Positions 35,164 to 45,100 of a stretch of DNA of 64,000 nt are shown here, in pieces. A program made the position numbers and the translations under genes. Positions within the stretch are counted from its first letter, which is position 1; each line of letters begins with the position of its first letter. Origin of the DNA: Symbiodinium natans (taxonomy: Eukaryota; Sar; Dinophyceae; Suessiales; Symbiodiniaceae); assembly GCA_905221605.1 (NCBI GenBank), contig CAJNDS010000308.1, positions 18,501-82,500 of the forward strand. The letters run 5' to 3'. Below the pieces are notes generated by a model. That model was not told where the DNA came from, made no database searches, and saw nothing but the letters and a program-made list of their open reading frames with translations.

Positions 35164-38100
35164 CTAGTAATCGCGCTTCCAAGCATCGGTGGCATAGTCC
35201 CATCGCCAGTTGTGCCAGCCACGAAGATAGGACTTCACGTGGTCGGGGCCCATGATCTGGAACGTGTTCGTGGAGCCGTGGACAGGGATCGCATAAAGCG
35301 CATTGTCCACTGACATGCCAGGAATGTCCAGGGCACGCATCACTGCCCACATGTAGCCCACCCAAGTTGGCCAATTAACATCCCGGTCACGGGTGTGATC
35401 AATGTCGGTGCCATTGACCACCTGACCCCAGGATACGACCCTGTCGAGCGTCTCGTAGATGGTCTGCATCCCACGATTCATGGCAACCTGCTCTCTCGTC
35501 GGAGGAGTGGCAGGCTCGACTACCATCGGTCGTGGGGCAGCCTCTGCGTCGATCGGCGCAGGGGCCGCCGCTTCCGCGGGGCGGGACAAACCCGGTGGGG
35601 CCGTCGCTTCCGCGTGGCGAGATTGGCCAGGGGATACGACCCTCTGTCTGGCAGTAGGGCGTTCCTCTGCGAATGGCCGGTTGTTTGCCATCGCGTCCCA
35701 GTCCGCGTCCGAGATGTAGGAACTCGGGAGCTGTGGAGGTCGCGGCTTGGACTTGACAGCAGTGCTTGGCGGCCGGGCGGCTGGTGATGAGGACCTTGTC
35801 AATGGTGCCGGCGGAGGTGGCCTCTTCGATGTCAACTGCATCACGGGGGGCGCCTTGACCTGCAGCGGTGCGCTTGGAGGAGGAGGCATTGCGTCAGCCG
35901 GGGGTGACTTCCACGGTGACTGCCTATCCCTCGACCTGCTCTCTGCGAGGCGACCCTCCCAGGTGCCGGGAGTGTTGGACCTTCCTCTGGAGGTTTGCGG
36001 CTGTTGCGCCCATGGCGGCGTGCGATCACTGGGCGCTGACGATGCTCTGTCTCTCCTCAGTCGATCAACCCGATCTTGAATCGTGGACCTGATGTTGCGT
36101 GTCCTGAAGCGGGTGAACTGGAGAAGCTGTGCCAGCTGACGATCTCCCAGAGAACTGAACCCTTCCGGGACGTGGATATCCTGCGTCATCTGCAGCGGTG
36201 GGGCAACTTCGCCCATTCTCGCTGAGTGAGGAAGGTCACGCCGGATGAGGTTGATGAGTTCCCCGAGGATACCGGCCATAGTCCTTCCGTTCGGATACCA
36301 CTTTTCACCGGGGGTATTTGTCATCAAGAAGAATCTGTCGTCCGTCGTCCTGTACACAGCGAACATGATGACGGCCATCTCAAGCACGGTGTAAAACCGG
36401 TCCTGGAAAGAGATGAAACAATCCGTCAGGATGTCGACAAACTCATCGTCGCTGCTCCAAATGTAGGCGAGCCGCCCGTCGACGTTGTGGTAGGCGTCGG
36501 TGCCTTCGGCAAACTTGCCTCCTGCCATCCCAGGGTTCGGGAGCCGAATGTCGGCGAACCTCGTAATCTGATTGAGGCTCGTGAAGCTGAAACCCTGTGA
36601 GATCCAGTTGAAGGCATCCATGGGCGACTCCGCCAGGATCGCGCCGAGGGTGATATCACCTCCTGTGCGCTCCTTGGCACGACTGAGCGACTTGTTGATC
36701 TTCGCCTTCAAGGTTGCTCCTGAGCTGGACTTGCGTCGATCCACGGTTGTGTCATCGATGCGGCGAGGATTCCGATGATCTCGATTGGAGTTCAGGCCAA
36801 TGGAAGGCTGAAACTCAAAGATGTTCATCGGCCTACCCCTCCGGGCGGCGTCATCGCGGGCCTCAAAGGGCTGCGCCATTTTCGCCAGGTCCGTGGGCAA
36901 GGTCAACCGCTCTTCACATTTGAGACACTTTGTGAGTCCGTCGATCAAGTCATTGCAGTCGCAGAAAGGACAGTTGAAGTTGGGGAACGCAACGCACTGT
37001 TGGTGCCTGAAGAACCTTGGGTCTCCTCGAAGCTTTCGATCCACCGTAAGTGCAGTCTGCGTGGGCAACACAAGTGCCCGCATGCCCCAACAGGCATTGT
37101 GAAGCGTAGGGTGAAGAGGATGCCCTTCCGGGATCCGAACCGGCTGACCACCATAGTCCCACTGTGGTTCATAGTGGAGCTGGAACGGAGTGTAGGCATC
37201 GGCTGCGAGAGGGGCCCACTCAGTGAAGTTTTCCTCTGGGGGAAGCTTCAGGTAGTCCAGGAAGCAAGTGGCCGCACCATCCGTCAGGCAACGGTAGGGA
37301 TCGTTGTCAAAGACGGGCAACACATTCCTGTGCGCGGTGAACTCCTTCACGGCCTTGTCGATGCGAAGTCGAGCATGCTCGTACGCCCTGTTGATCCAGA
37401 TCGGCTCATTCGAAGATCTCCGATAGGCGTAGACAAGGTAGCGATTGGACAACCAATCTGGGGTCTGCACCGCGCCAGCGGCCGTCTCAAAGATCCGAAC
37501 CCCGTCCAACGCAGCCATTTGGAGGTCGATCACGAACTCGATCTCGGCATCAGGCCTCACGCCCTCCATGCAGTCACGTTCCCATGCTGGTTTCGGTGAC
37601 ATCATGGCGTAAAATCTGCGACGACTCCCGTCTCGCGACATTCCTCCTGGGATGATACCGCTCTCGACGATGCTCCTGAAGTGGCGGAAGTAGGTGGAAT
37701 GATACCCCATCTTTGGCATCGTATGGAAAGTGCTGTGCGTGAAGCCAGCCTCTCCAACAGGAGGGAATTCGCGGAGACTGGGTTTCCACCCGTCGACCAG
37801 ATGGAAGGATCTGCGATTCACAAGCATGGGGTCAGAGTTCTCGGTCATGAGCGCCCCGCTGTGGCCTTGGATTGCGCGGCATCGCAAAATCCTCCCTCCC
37901 GGGTGGATGAGAAACTCGAAGCGTTCCTTCTCAGACGACTCGCATACCTGGAAGATCTGCTCCATACGGAGCCCGTTCCAAATCTGCCCCAACGCCTCGA
38001 AGAAAGCCGGGAAAGACGTTGTTCCATTCCCATCAAACTCAAGATGGGGTGCGTGGGCGCACTTTTTGGAGAAGCCGCGGAGCAGCCAAGTCATCTTTCG

Positions 38101-38697
38101 GCTCAATGTCTCGAGGGCATTGGGAGAGAGGTGGCGCCTGATCTGAATGACCGGCATCTCGCTACCGACGCACCAATATGCTGCTGACTCGTCGATGGTA
38201 GGACCATCCCTTCCGGGAGGTGCACGCGCGGGCATTGCCTTGGGCGGCGCAGCTCGGGAAGGAGCAGGCAAGACCTTGTTCCCCAGGTCGGTGACGTCTT
38301 CGCTGAGATCGATGAGGGTCTTATCCTGGCGGACCCTCTCTCTGGTCTGCTGCAAGATCTCTTCCACGGAGGAATCCGGCTCGTTGATGGGGAGGAGCGG
38401 TTCACACGCAATGTCTGGATCGTCAGGATCATTGATGACAATGGTGTCAACGCCGCGCTCCTTCTCAATCTCGACGGCCTGCTCATCATCGAGCTGGCCT
38501 TCGACCGAGTCGAGTGCCTCCAACAACCTCCTCACACGAGGGTTGTTCGCGTCGAAGAGGATCACCTTGTCATCATCGCCGCCAGACCCGTCAGGGTTGA
38601 GGTAAGCCCGGTCGTCCTCGGTGATCGGGACTGCACCCATCTCCGGGCGGTCTTCGTCCGATGGTCTTGGTGCCTTCCGGACAGCCACGCGAAGTCA
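35164..38697 (-). CDS. KptA/Tpt1-like RNA 2'-phosphotransferase domain protein with zinc ribbon (about 1174 aa)
   Basis: The frame opens after a TGA at 38695; the nominal first codon at 38688 is GTG, so either Met18 (38637) starts it or it is entered by -1 shift from the hydrolase ORF. The N-terminus is acidic. Residues about 190-425 match KptA/Tpt1: LSRKMTWLLR (195-204), CRAIQGHSGA (270-279, the RAxQGHS motif), YHST (329-332), SGII and FYAMM for the GL...VHLS part, then GVRPDAEIEFVIDLQMAALD (376-395) and VRIFETAAGAVQTPDWL. Of the Arg-His-Arg-Arg catalytic set, R204, R271 and R378 are present but the His is Gly205. Cys573-x2-Cys576 and Cys588-x2-Cys591 look like a zinc ribbon. Residues 885-1065 are Pro/Ser/Ala-rich and disordered. 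The last 110 residues are a Trp-rich globular domain I do not recognise. Confidence 0.8.
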
Positions 38698-39707
38698 TCA
38701 ATCTTGGGCCTCACCATGTCAGTGCACGGGGGAACCGTAAGGGATAACTCCGGCCGGGCCAAGTGGAAGTGATTGTTGAAGATCTGGCTTCGCTGATTTG
38801 CAAGGAAGTCCTCCCGCATCATGAAGATTTGCCGACCCGTCAGGGTGGTGGAGATGAGCGCTCGCCACCACTCCGTGGCAGCTTGGAAGTTGTCCTGCGA
38901 GGCCACCATGTGATACTTGTCGTAACGGACCGTGCCATAAAGAAGCGCGTAAGGGTCGACGACCCTAACGCCGTTCGCCACCAGGTAGTCGGTGTGCTTC
39001 TTCATCTCCCTGTCGTACTCCCAATCCAGCCCGTAGGCCTGGGCGACAGTGCCGGCGACAACGGTCAACGACCTGACACAATGATGTCCAGCCAACGCAA
39101 CAACCTTCCGGAGCGCGGTTTCCACCTTGGCCAACTGCTTGACGGGCCAGTGCTCCGCTTTGCGAACTTGCTCTTCAGTTTGTTTAATCCAGGGCGACAC
39201 AAGGTGCCACGTGTAGCCCTGATACCCATACGGGCCATGGACGTCGTTCCCCGCCCAACTGATGAAAATATCCAACCCGTCAGGGTGGTGGATCCTCAAG
39301 AAATCCTCCACGATCTGAGTGAGGAGAGTGAGGTCCTTGCCCCATTCCATCATGACGTTGACTTCCGTCACGCGAGGGTCATGCGACAGAGCATCCCGAA
39401 GTGGACCTTGGAATGTCATCTTGTTAAGGGCACGACCGCCCTTGTGCGTGCACAAGGCGAGAGAGGAGTCGCCGATGATGAGAACTTGGGACTTCATCGT
39501 AGGATGTGGCGGAATGCGCTCAAAAGCCGGGGTGTAAAAACCCCCCAAGAGCTGTACCACGTCCGTGTGGAGCGGTCGGTCTGAGAGACCATGCTCCATC
39601 TCAGTCACGCGGTGTAGGGCTTCGAGACATCGAACGCACTCTGGGCCCTTGGCCCCCATCCCACGACAGCCATGTCGAAGACGAGGTCGAGCATGGTTTG
39701 CGTCCAT
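38562..39707 (-). CDS. SGNH/GDSL-hydrolase-like domain
   Basis: Residues about 70-285 carry the ordered SGNH signature: VLIIGDSSLAL (G79-D80-S81, block I), DIFISWAGNDVHG (G153-N154-D155, block III) and YDKYHM (D263...H266, block V). These supply a Ser nucleophile, oxyanion Asn and Asp-x-x-His as in lipases and esterases of this fold. The ATG at 39707 overlaps the previous ORF; internal ATGs at 39593 and 39497 are better separated and could be the true start if the ORF is independent. From about residue 340 (near 38690) the sense frame shifts by -1 into the next ORF, so the last 40 residues here are probably not real. Substrate unknown. SGNH esterase domains are known in some LINE elements; finding one after copia RNase H is unusual. 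Confidence 0.72.
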   Translation of the reverse strand: MDANHARPRLRHGCRGMGAKGPECVRCLEALHRVTEMEHGLSDRPLHTDVVQLLGGFYTPAFERIPPHPTMKSQVLIIGDSSLALCTHKGGRALNKMTFQGPLRDALSHDPRVTEVNVMMEWGKDLTLLTQIVEDFLRIHHPDGLDIFISWAGNDVHGPYGYQGYTWHLVSPWIKQTEEQVRKAEHWPVKQLAKVETALRKVVALAGHHCVRSLTVVAGTVAQAYGLDWEYDREMKKHTDYLVANGVRVVDPYALLYGTVRYDKYHMVASQDNFQAATEWWRALISTTLTGRQIFMMREDFLANQRSQIFNNHFHLARPELSLTVPPCTDMVRPKIDDFAWLSGRHQDHRTKTARRWVQSRSPRTTGLTSTLTGLAAMMTR

Positions 39708-40672
39708 CCCGCCAGGGAGGAGTCGTGCACCGTTTTGGACGGCACGTCGTCAGTGCTGTAGGCCCTGACGCCGTAGATCCGGTCCCACATCTCATAGATT
39801 GCGGTCCACGGCACATTCGGATACCCCTTCCGGAGATCGAGCCACTGTTGTACAGGGATGACACGAAGAAACAAGTCGTCGGGACTGTCAGCCTCCGTGG
39901 GCTCCCGGAAATTGCGCACTGCATCATTCCACCACGCTGGTGATGAAATTCCTGCCAAGGCGTCAGCCAGGCGATCCGCATCAGTAGCGGCGGCCGACAT
40001 TTCCTGGAGACGTGCAGCACGCTCCTCTGCACTGAGAACCTCAACTGCACGAGATGCCATTCCTTCAGAAAGACAAGGAGGAGATTCGAGGCGAGGATTG
40101 CTGGGGAGCTTGATTGCTGGAGCGGCTACGTATGTGCAAGGAGTCCTGCTCATGTTTTCCTGAAACGCCTTGTGAATTAAGTCAACCATGCGCAAGCAGT
40201 ACTCTTCAGAGCTGCGATTACACTTGCCATGCACGTGCCCTCCTGTGCAACACTTGTCACGGAATGCAACATACAAGGAATCCAAGGTAGTAGCAATAGT
40301 CCACGGTTTCTTAACGGCTTCACCCTTTTCGTTGCGAAGACCGAAACGACAACCGTCGAAGTGGGCCTTCCGAATGGGTTTCCCCTCGATCCATTTGACT
40401 ATCCGAGTCCATTTCCAATACTCGCAGTCCTTTGGCCATTCAATGGCATAGTCGACCAGAAGTCGATCGAGGCCATGGGACATGTCGACGAACGATGCCC
40501 AAAGCTTGGTGAATTTCCTCCGGGCCTCGAAGACGGCGCTTCGGTTCTTGTCGACGGCAAGATTAAGGCGAGCCCATTGCGAACCCCCCGTACAAGGAAG
40601 ACTGGCCCAAACGAGGATGCGAAGACCGTCCTTGTGGGCCTCCTTTGCGATGGACAAAACTTCCGTCGGGTT
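39605..40672 (-). CDS. Methyltransferase-like domain (PCTGGS) plus conserved tail
   Basis: The frame opens near 40672 (NPTEVLSIAKEA) and overlaps the end of the previous one, a -1 relation; the nominal first codon at 40657 is TTG, so this is a continuation, not a separate start. Counting from 40657: VWASLPCTGGSQW at residues 16-28, AIEWPKDCEYWKW at 71-83, HFDGCRFGL at 99-107, KPWTIATT at 117-124 and a Cys/His cluster at 136-147. Together with the CCGDDS motif upstream, the order Gly-rich loop, Pro-Cys, Glu-x-Pro recalls cytosine-C5 methyltransferases (motifs I, IV, VI), but the match is partial and target recognition parts are not seen. Residues 200-350 are an unrecognised domain with many Trp. 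It may have been fused to the hydrolase ORF that overlaps its 3' end. Confidence 0.65.
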   Translation of the reverse strand, partial: NPTEVLSIAKEAHKDGLRILVWASLPCTGGSQWARLNLAVDKNRSAVFEARRKFTKLWASFVDMSHGLDRLLVDYAIEWPKDCEYWKWTRIVKWIEGKPIRKAHFDGCRFGLRNEKGEAVKKPWTIATTLDSLYVAFRDKCCTGGHVHGKCNRSSEEYCLRMVDLIHKAFQENMSRTPCTYVAAPAIKLPSNPRLESPPCLSEGMASRAVEVLSAEERAARLQEMSAAATDADRLADALAGISSPAWWNDAVRNFREPTEADSPDDLFLRVIPVQQWLDLRKGYPNVPWTAIYEMWDRIYGVRAYSTDDVPSKTVHDSSLAGWTQTMLDLVFDMAVVGWGPRAQSAFDVSKPYTA

Positions 40673-41460
40673 TTGGGATCATTCAGGTTCATAGACTCGG
40701 TAATGCGAACGACCTTGCAGTCCTTATATTTGTTAATAGCAAGATTACCAATTAGTGAGTCGTCACCGCAACACACTTCAATGATCAACCGCTTGTGCAA
40801 AGGGGGAGACCTCTGCGTCAGCAGGGTGGATCCAGGAGTGGCGGCGGCTGCGCCAGATTTCCTCACATCAAGCTTGAGGGAAGATATGGCCATAAGTGCC
40901 AGAGCACGCGACCACTTCTCAGCGTTGGTGAATGGCTTAGTGAGAATATCGGCTGCTTGCAACAATGTACTGATGTACGCAATGTCATAGTCAGGCTGAA
41001 TGGAGTGAGGAACCGTAACCACAAGTCCTATGTCCTTATCTGAACCCTTGGGTGCAAGCTCTTCCGAGGACCGACCCCCCGTATTCCTGATGCCTTCAAT
41101 CTCGCGGCGCATGAAAGCCTCCGCGTCAGCGTGGCGTCTGTAGTCCATGGTGGACCTGCGATAGATGATTACACACGCTTCGGCTTTAGGATCAACGGGT
41201 CTATCCCTTCTCTTAAGTTCTTCCCAGGCAACAGCTTCCTCAACTTGAACCCAAGTACCCTTTAACTTGACCCAAGCGTCTCGCAGTGGATGAGTGTTCA
41301 TCTCAACTGGTTCAGGCAGGGATGAAAGGTTGGTGAGTAGTTCAACCACTCTACCATCAATGAGGTGCGAAGTGCCCAGGTAAGTAATTCCTTGGATAAG
41401 AGAATCCGGGTGGTTAGAGAGGAGTTTATTGGGAACATCACCCTTCCGGGGAGTGTGCTT
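40665..41460 (-). CDS. Pol C-terminal tail and start of a methyltransferase-like domain
   Basis: This frame picks up after the RNase H frameshift (HKPKHTPRKGDVPNKLL near 41460) and continues through ATG 41349. It contains YISTLLQAADILTKPFTNAE (about 40930-40990), the usual end of copia Pol, where RNase H is followed by an ADILTK box. After that comes a Ser/Ala-rich linker and then RLIIEVCCGDDSLIGNL (about 40740-40795), which resembles the first SAM-binding motif of a Rossmann methyltransferase. The frame is lost again near 40668-40677 in a GGGTTTTGGG stretch, and the protein continues in the next ORF. Beyond about 40665 this frame has no meaning. Confidence 0.65.
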
Positions 41461-42146
41461 AGGTTTGTGCTGCTATCCCCCCCCGCATTCTGAAGCACGC
41501 TCCAAAGGGCGGAAGAAGGAAGACCTAATGCACGCAACGAAACATTTGCACACACAACCTCGGCCTCAGTGGAACTAAGGGCGATGCTGGTCTGCTTCTT
41601 ACTGAAAGCTGCAAGGGGGAAGTACGTATTAGGACCAACCAAAGCAAGGAAGCCTCCTGAGGTGCTTTTGCTGTCGTGCTCACCGGCATGGTCACTGTCA
41701 GCGAACAGCCACAGCTTGCAAGCGCTAATGTCGTCACCTATGAATCCGCGCATGCGGTACTCCAATGTAGACGCGACATAGCACATCAAGCGATGTAAGG
41801 CTTTATCGCATTCGACAGACCACTTAGTGAAGCGAGGAAGAAAGCAGTCTTCGATGTCAATCAACTGAGCGACAACAAGGGTTGTATGACTAAGGGTGTT
41901 AAGGAAGTTGTGTATGACATGAGTTCCTTTTTGCAGCAAGCCATTGATAAGTACAAGAAGCTCGCAGGCCCACAATTCCAACACCTGCGCAAGGTTGCTA
42001 CGCCCTTCCATGACGACAAGATCGCTCGCCCGGTTGGCACCGAGGCCGAACCTCGCGGACAGCTTGCTCCCATAGCAAGCCGCATTCTCATGAAGCTGTT
42101 GTTCGCAGCTAGGATGGCAAGGTACGATCTGCTGCGCGCAGTTCAA
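41298..42146 (-). pseudogene. RNase H domain of pol (displaced by inversion, frameshifted at its end)
   Basis: The real RNase H part is about residues 107-222 of this ORF (near 41480-41828): TKWSVECDKALHRLMCYV, then LWLFADSDHAGEHDSKSTSG, SKKQ and ALSSTEAE. These match the copia RNase H pattern (Y/F-x-D-x-D, STSG, SKKQ, SSTEAE) and retain the acidic residues. Residues 1 to about 90 are antisense translation of the inverted piece and have no meaning. After residue 223 the frame is lost at a run of eight C (41477-41484, plus strand); the sensible frame continues in the next ORF downstream. It lies in the same frame as the RT ORF, one stop codon away. Confidence 0.82.
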
Positions 42147-42164
42147 GGATTAGCCAGTCGTGTC
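41878..42164 (+). other. Internally inverted piece of the pol gene between RT and RNase H
   Basis: Only this stretch of the element codes on the plus strand. From ATG 41886 it reads VVYDMSSFLQQAIDKYKKLA, then ATPFHDD and ILMKLLFAARMARYDLLRAV up to GLASRV at about 42164. This is the standard copia connection between RT and RNase H, where an AARM..RxD block sits just before the RNase H domain. On the minus strand, RT ends just before it (KNEAKKD) and RNase H begins just after it (LPRFTKWSVECD). Flipping the piece restores the expected order, so an inversion of about 290 bp is inferred. Exact breakpoints are uncertain by about 15 bp. Confidence 0.8.
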
Positions 42165-45100
42165 TTTCTTAGCTTCGTTCTTGTCCCTGATCTTCTTAAC
42201 TGCAGCAAGAGCTGACGCATGATCGTGCTTATCCGAAAGAAGAGAGGTGGCACCAACCCATAATTTAGACCTCTTACCCCGACCGGAAGGATGATCCCAC
42301 GATTGCTCGATAAGCTCATCATCATCAATGGACCTCACTTCCGTGAGTCGGTGTTGACCAACGGCACAAAGCTTGGCTTCAGAGGCCGGCAGGGCATAGA
42401 GTGCACGCCTGGGCTGCACGCGGTGACGCACCAAGATACCTTCTTCGGGATGGAATTCAGTGTAGTCCTCACGCACGACTGGAGCGGCAGTCTCCTTGGT
42501 AGCGGGATCACGAACGTTCTTGTCAAAGACGTGAGCAAAAGGATGATCAGAATGCTTAAGGGTCGTGCTCTTAGAGATGTGCTCGCAACCCAAGTAACGA
42601 CCTATGGGAGAGGGAGAGTCCATGTCAATTTCCGAACTGATCAGCTCCCACCCTTTCTGCATGTTGGCTTTAGGTCCGGCCATCTTAAAGTGGTCTGCAT
42701 AAACTGCAAGCAGAAGACGAAGCTGCGGGTGGAAGAAAACTGAAGGCCATGCAGCCGGGAACACAAGCTGAAACCCGACCTCGCCTAACATCTTTTCACA
42801 GTGTAACTCCCAGAAACCCCCGCTATCCGGATGACCGTAGAGTGCCAGCGTCAGCCGCACGACAGGATCTTTGTACTTTCCCTTCCACGCAGAAGGCCAT
42901 CGATCAGGCGGAAGCCTGACCCACGTTTCCTTTCCCTTGAGCGTGGTTTGGGTGTATGCTTGTTTGCCGTCGGCCTGCTGACAGTCATTGCCTGGTGCAT
43001 GCCCATAGGCGTCAAGTGCTTTCCCAGCCTCCATCGTGGCGGGACTGGATCCGAGCTCACTGAAAAGAGCCTGATCACTATTCTCATCTTTGACGTTGTT
43101 CCCTTGAAACACGGTTCGACCCTTGAATTTCCGTTGTGGGTCACCTTTAGGAAGCTCACTTCCCTTTTCAACGCAGATCTCAAAAACTTTTCCAACGTGA
43201 ACCTTTTTCCCCTTCTTGATGGCTTCATCACTAACGTCTTTCCATTCCCGAACAGATCCCATATCCCAGGCTTTCTTAACCATCAACTTGTTCCATTCAA
43301 CATCAAGGGCAGCCTGGGCCTTCGGGTCCTCGAGGATTTCTCTGCGACCAACAGGCCTTGCGACAAGAGCAAAAAGCTCTCGTACTTCGTCCTCTGAGAC
43401 GGGAAGGTTGCTGGAAATCTTTTCACGATGCTCGGGTTCGTGAGGTACAGTAGGCATGGCAGGGAATGCGTCCTTGCCATCTCCGTCAGGAGCGGGACTG
43501 TGGATTCTGTCCAGAATGAACTCAGTCTTGCCGATCCACTTGAAACTAGTCTTTTTGTTCCGCTTCCTAACGTTCTTCCAATCATCGTCCTCATGGATGA
43601 CGTCAACACCACCTACGGGAATGATAGTTGTACTCCGTTGCTTAGAGATGCGCGATAGCTCAATCGGACAATCGGTGATGTCCGGTGAGAACATTTCTCT
43701 TCTGGGAACGTAATGATAGCGTATTAGCTTACATTCGTTCAGTCGGACCTCCCAGTGGTCCTTGCTCGCAGCAGGTGCTGCGGCGGCAGCAGAGGAGCTA
43801 CCGGCTGAACCCTCGGTTGGAGCCTCCATATCACGCAACGCTTGTTCGCGTGCCTCATCAACAATGGCCTTCTCCTTCTGTTTCTTGGACATGTTGACCC
43901 AAAGATATGAGGGAATGGATTCGGGCTTCTTGGAGCCTCTCGTACCTCCATACTTTCTACCAAGAGTACCCCCCGAATCATAGTACCGACCCCCTTCAGG
44001 AAGATCAATTTCTTTTCCTGTTTTAGGATCAAGTACCTTCTTGGGCGGCTCGACCTCTCGGTCTGCGGGCGCAGGCAGTTGCTCATCTGCAGCTTCAGCG
44101 TCCTGATTGGTGAGCGATTGACTGACAGGTCCTTCAGTTGCATCTGACGCGAGACCTGCTTGAACCCTTTCATATCTTTCACGCATGGGGAAAATGATCT
44201 TACCGTCAGTGAGCTTGTATTGCGATGCAACAACTGGCTTCAGGCACTCGTGGAAATCATGCTTGTTCAGCTGCTTGAGATGAATTGCAAAGACCTCCTT
44301 GCGCCATTTCATGCCAGGCTGGAACTTATATCCCATAAAGATCGCAGGCTCACTGGTAGGCTCGAATCTATCTCTACCCTTGCGCTGGGCTTTCGGACCA
44401 ACCCAAACGTCAATCCTACAACCGAAAGGAAGGGGTTCTTCAGGAAATGCAACACCAAAACGCTTGAACCAAGGGGTGAACTCTTTGCCCCCCGGATTGC
44501 TGATGTTATAGGCAGTGCATGCATGCTCAAGGGCAAACGGCCAGTAAACATGCGAGACGCCAGCTTGAATGAGATTGGTGCGAGTGCCCTCAGTGGTGGC
44601 TCGCACAGCACGCTCAGCAACAGCATTGGACTGCTGGATGTAAGCCTTAGAGAGCTCATGGCGCCAGCCGAGCGTTTTGGCCGCAGCCTCAAGTTCCTTG
44701 GACTTGTCGCTGTAGAAAGTCTCCACATTGTCCTTTGCGGATGCGAAATGCTGGAGCGCCACGAGGCATTCGTCTTCGGACTTCAATGCAGCAGGATATG
44801 CATACATGAAACAAGTGGCAACATCCTTAACCACAAGTGCAAGGCGTGAATCCTCAATGACAGTTTGCTTGTCCCTGTGTAAGATCAGATGATCTGCGGT
44901 CACATGGTCGCCAAAAACCTCTGCTTCGATAGTACTGGTTTCCTTCTTGTAGGAGGGAGGCTTGTACATCTTAGCTCGTTGGCATATTTGGCAATAAGGG
45001 TTCTTAGGGACATGAGTCATGAGGTGTTCACGGGTTGTTGATTCTTTGATCAGAGCTTCTTTGCTCCGACTGCGAGCTCTATGTTCAGGTGCTTCAGGAT

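Noticed and set aside
35395-41043. Plus-strand ORFs of 100-274 codons across the retrotransposon
   Set aside because: Antisense shadows of the minus-strand polyprotein, except the inverted piece at 41878-42164.
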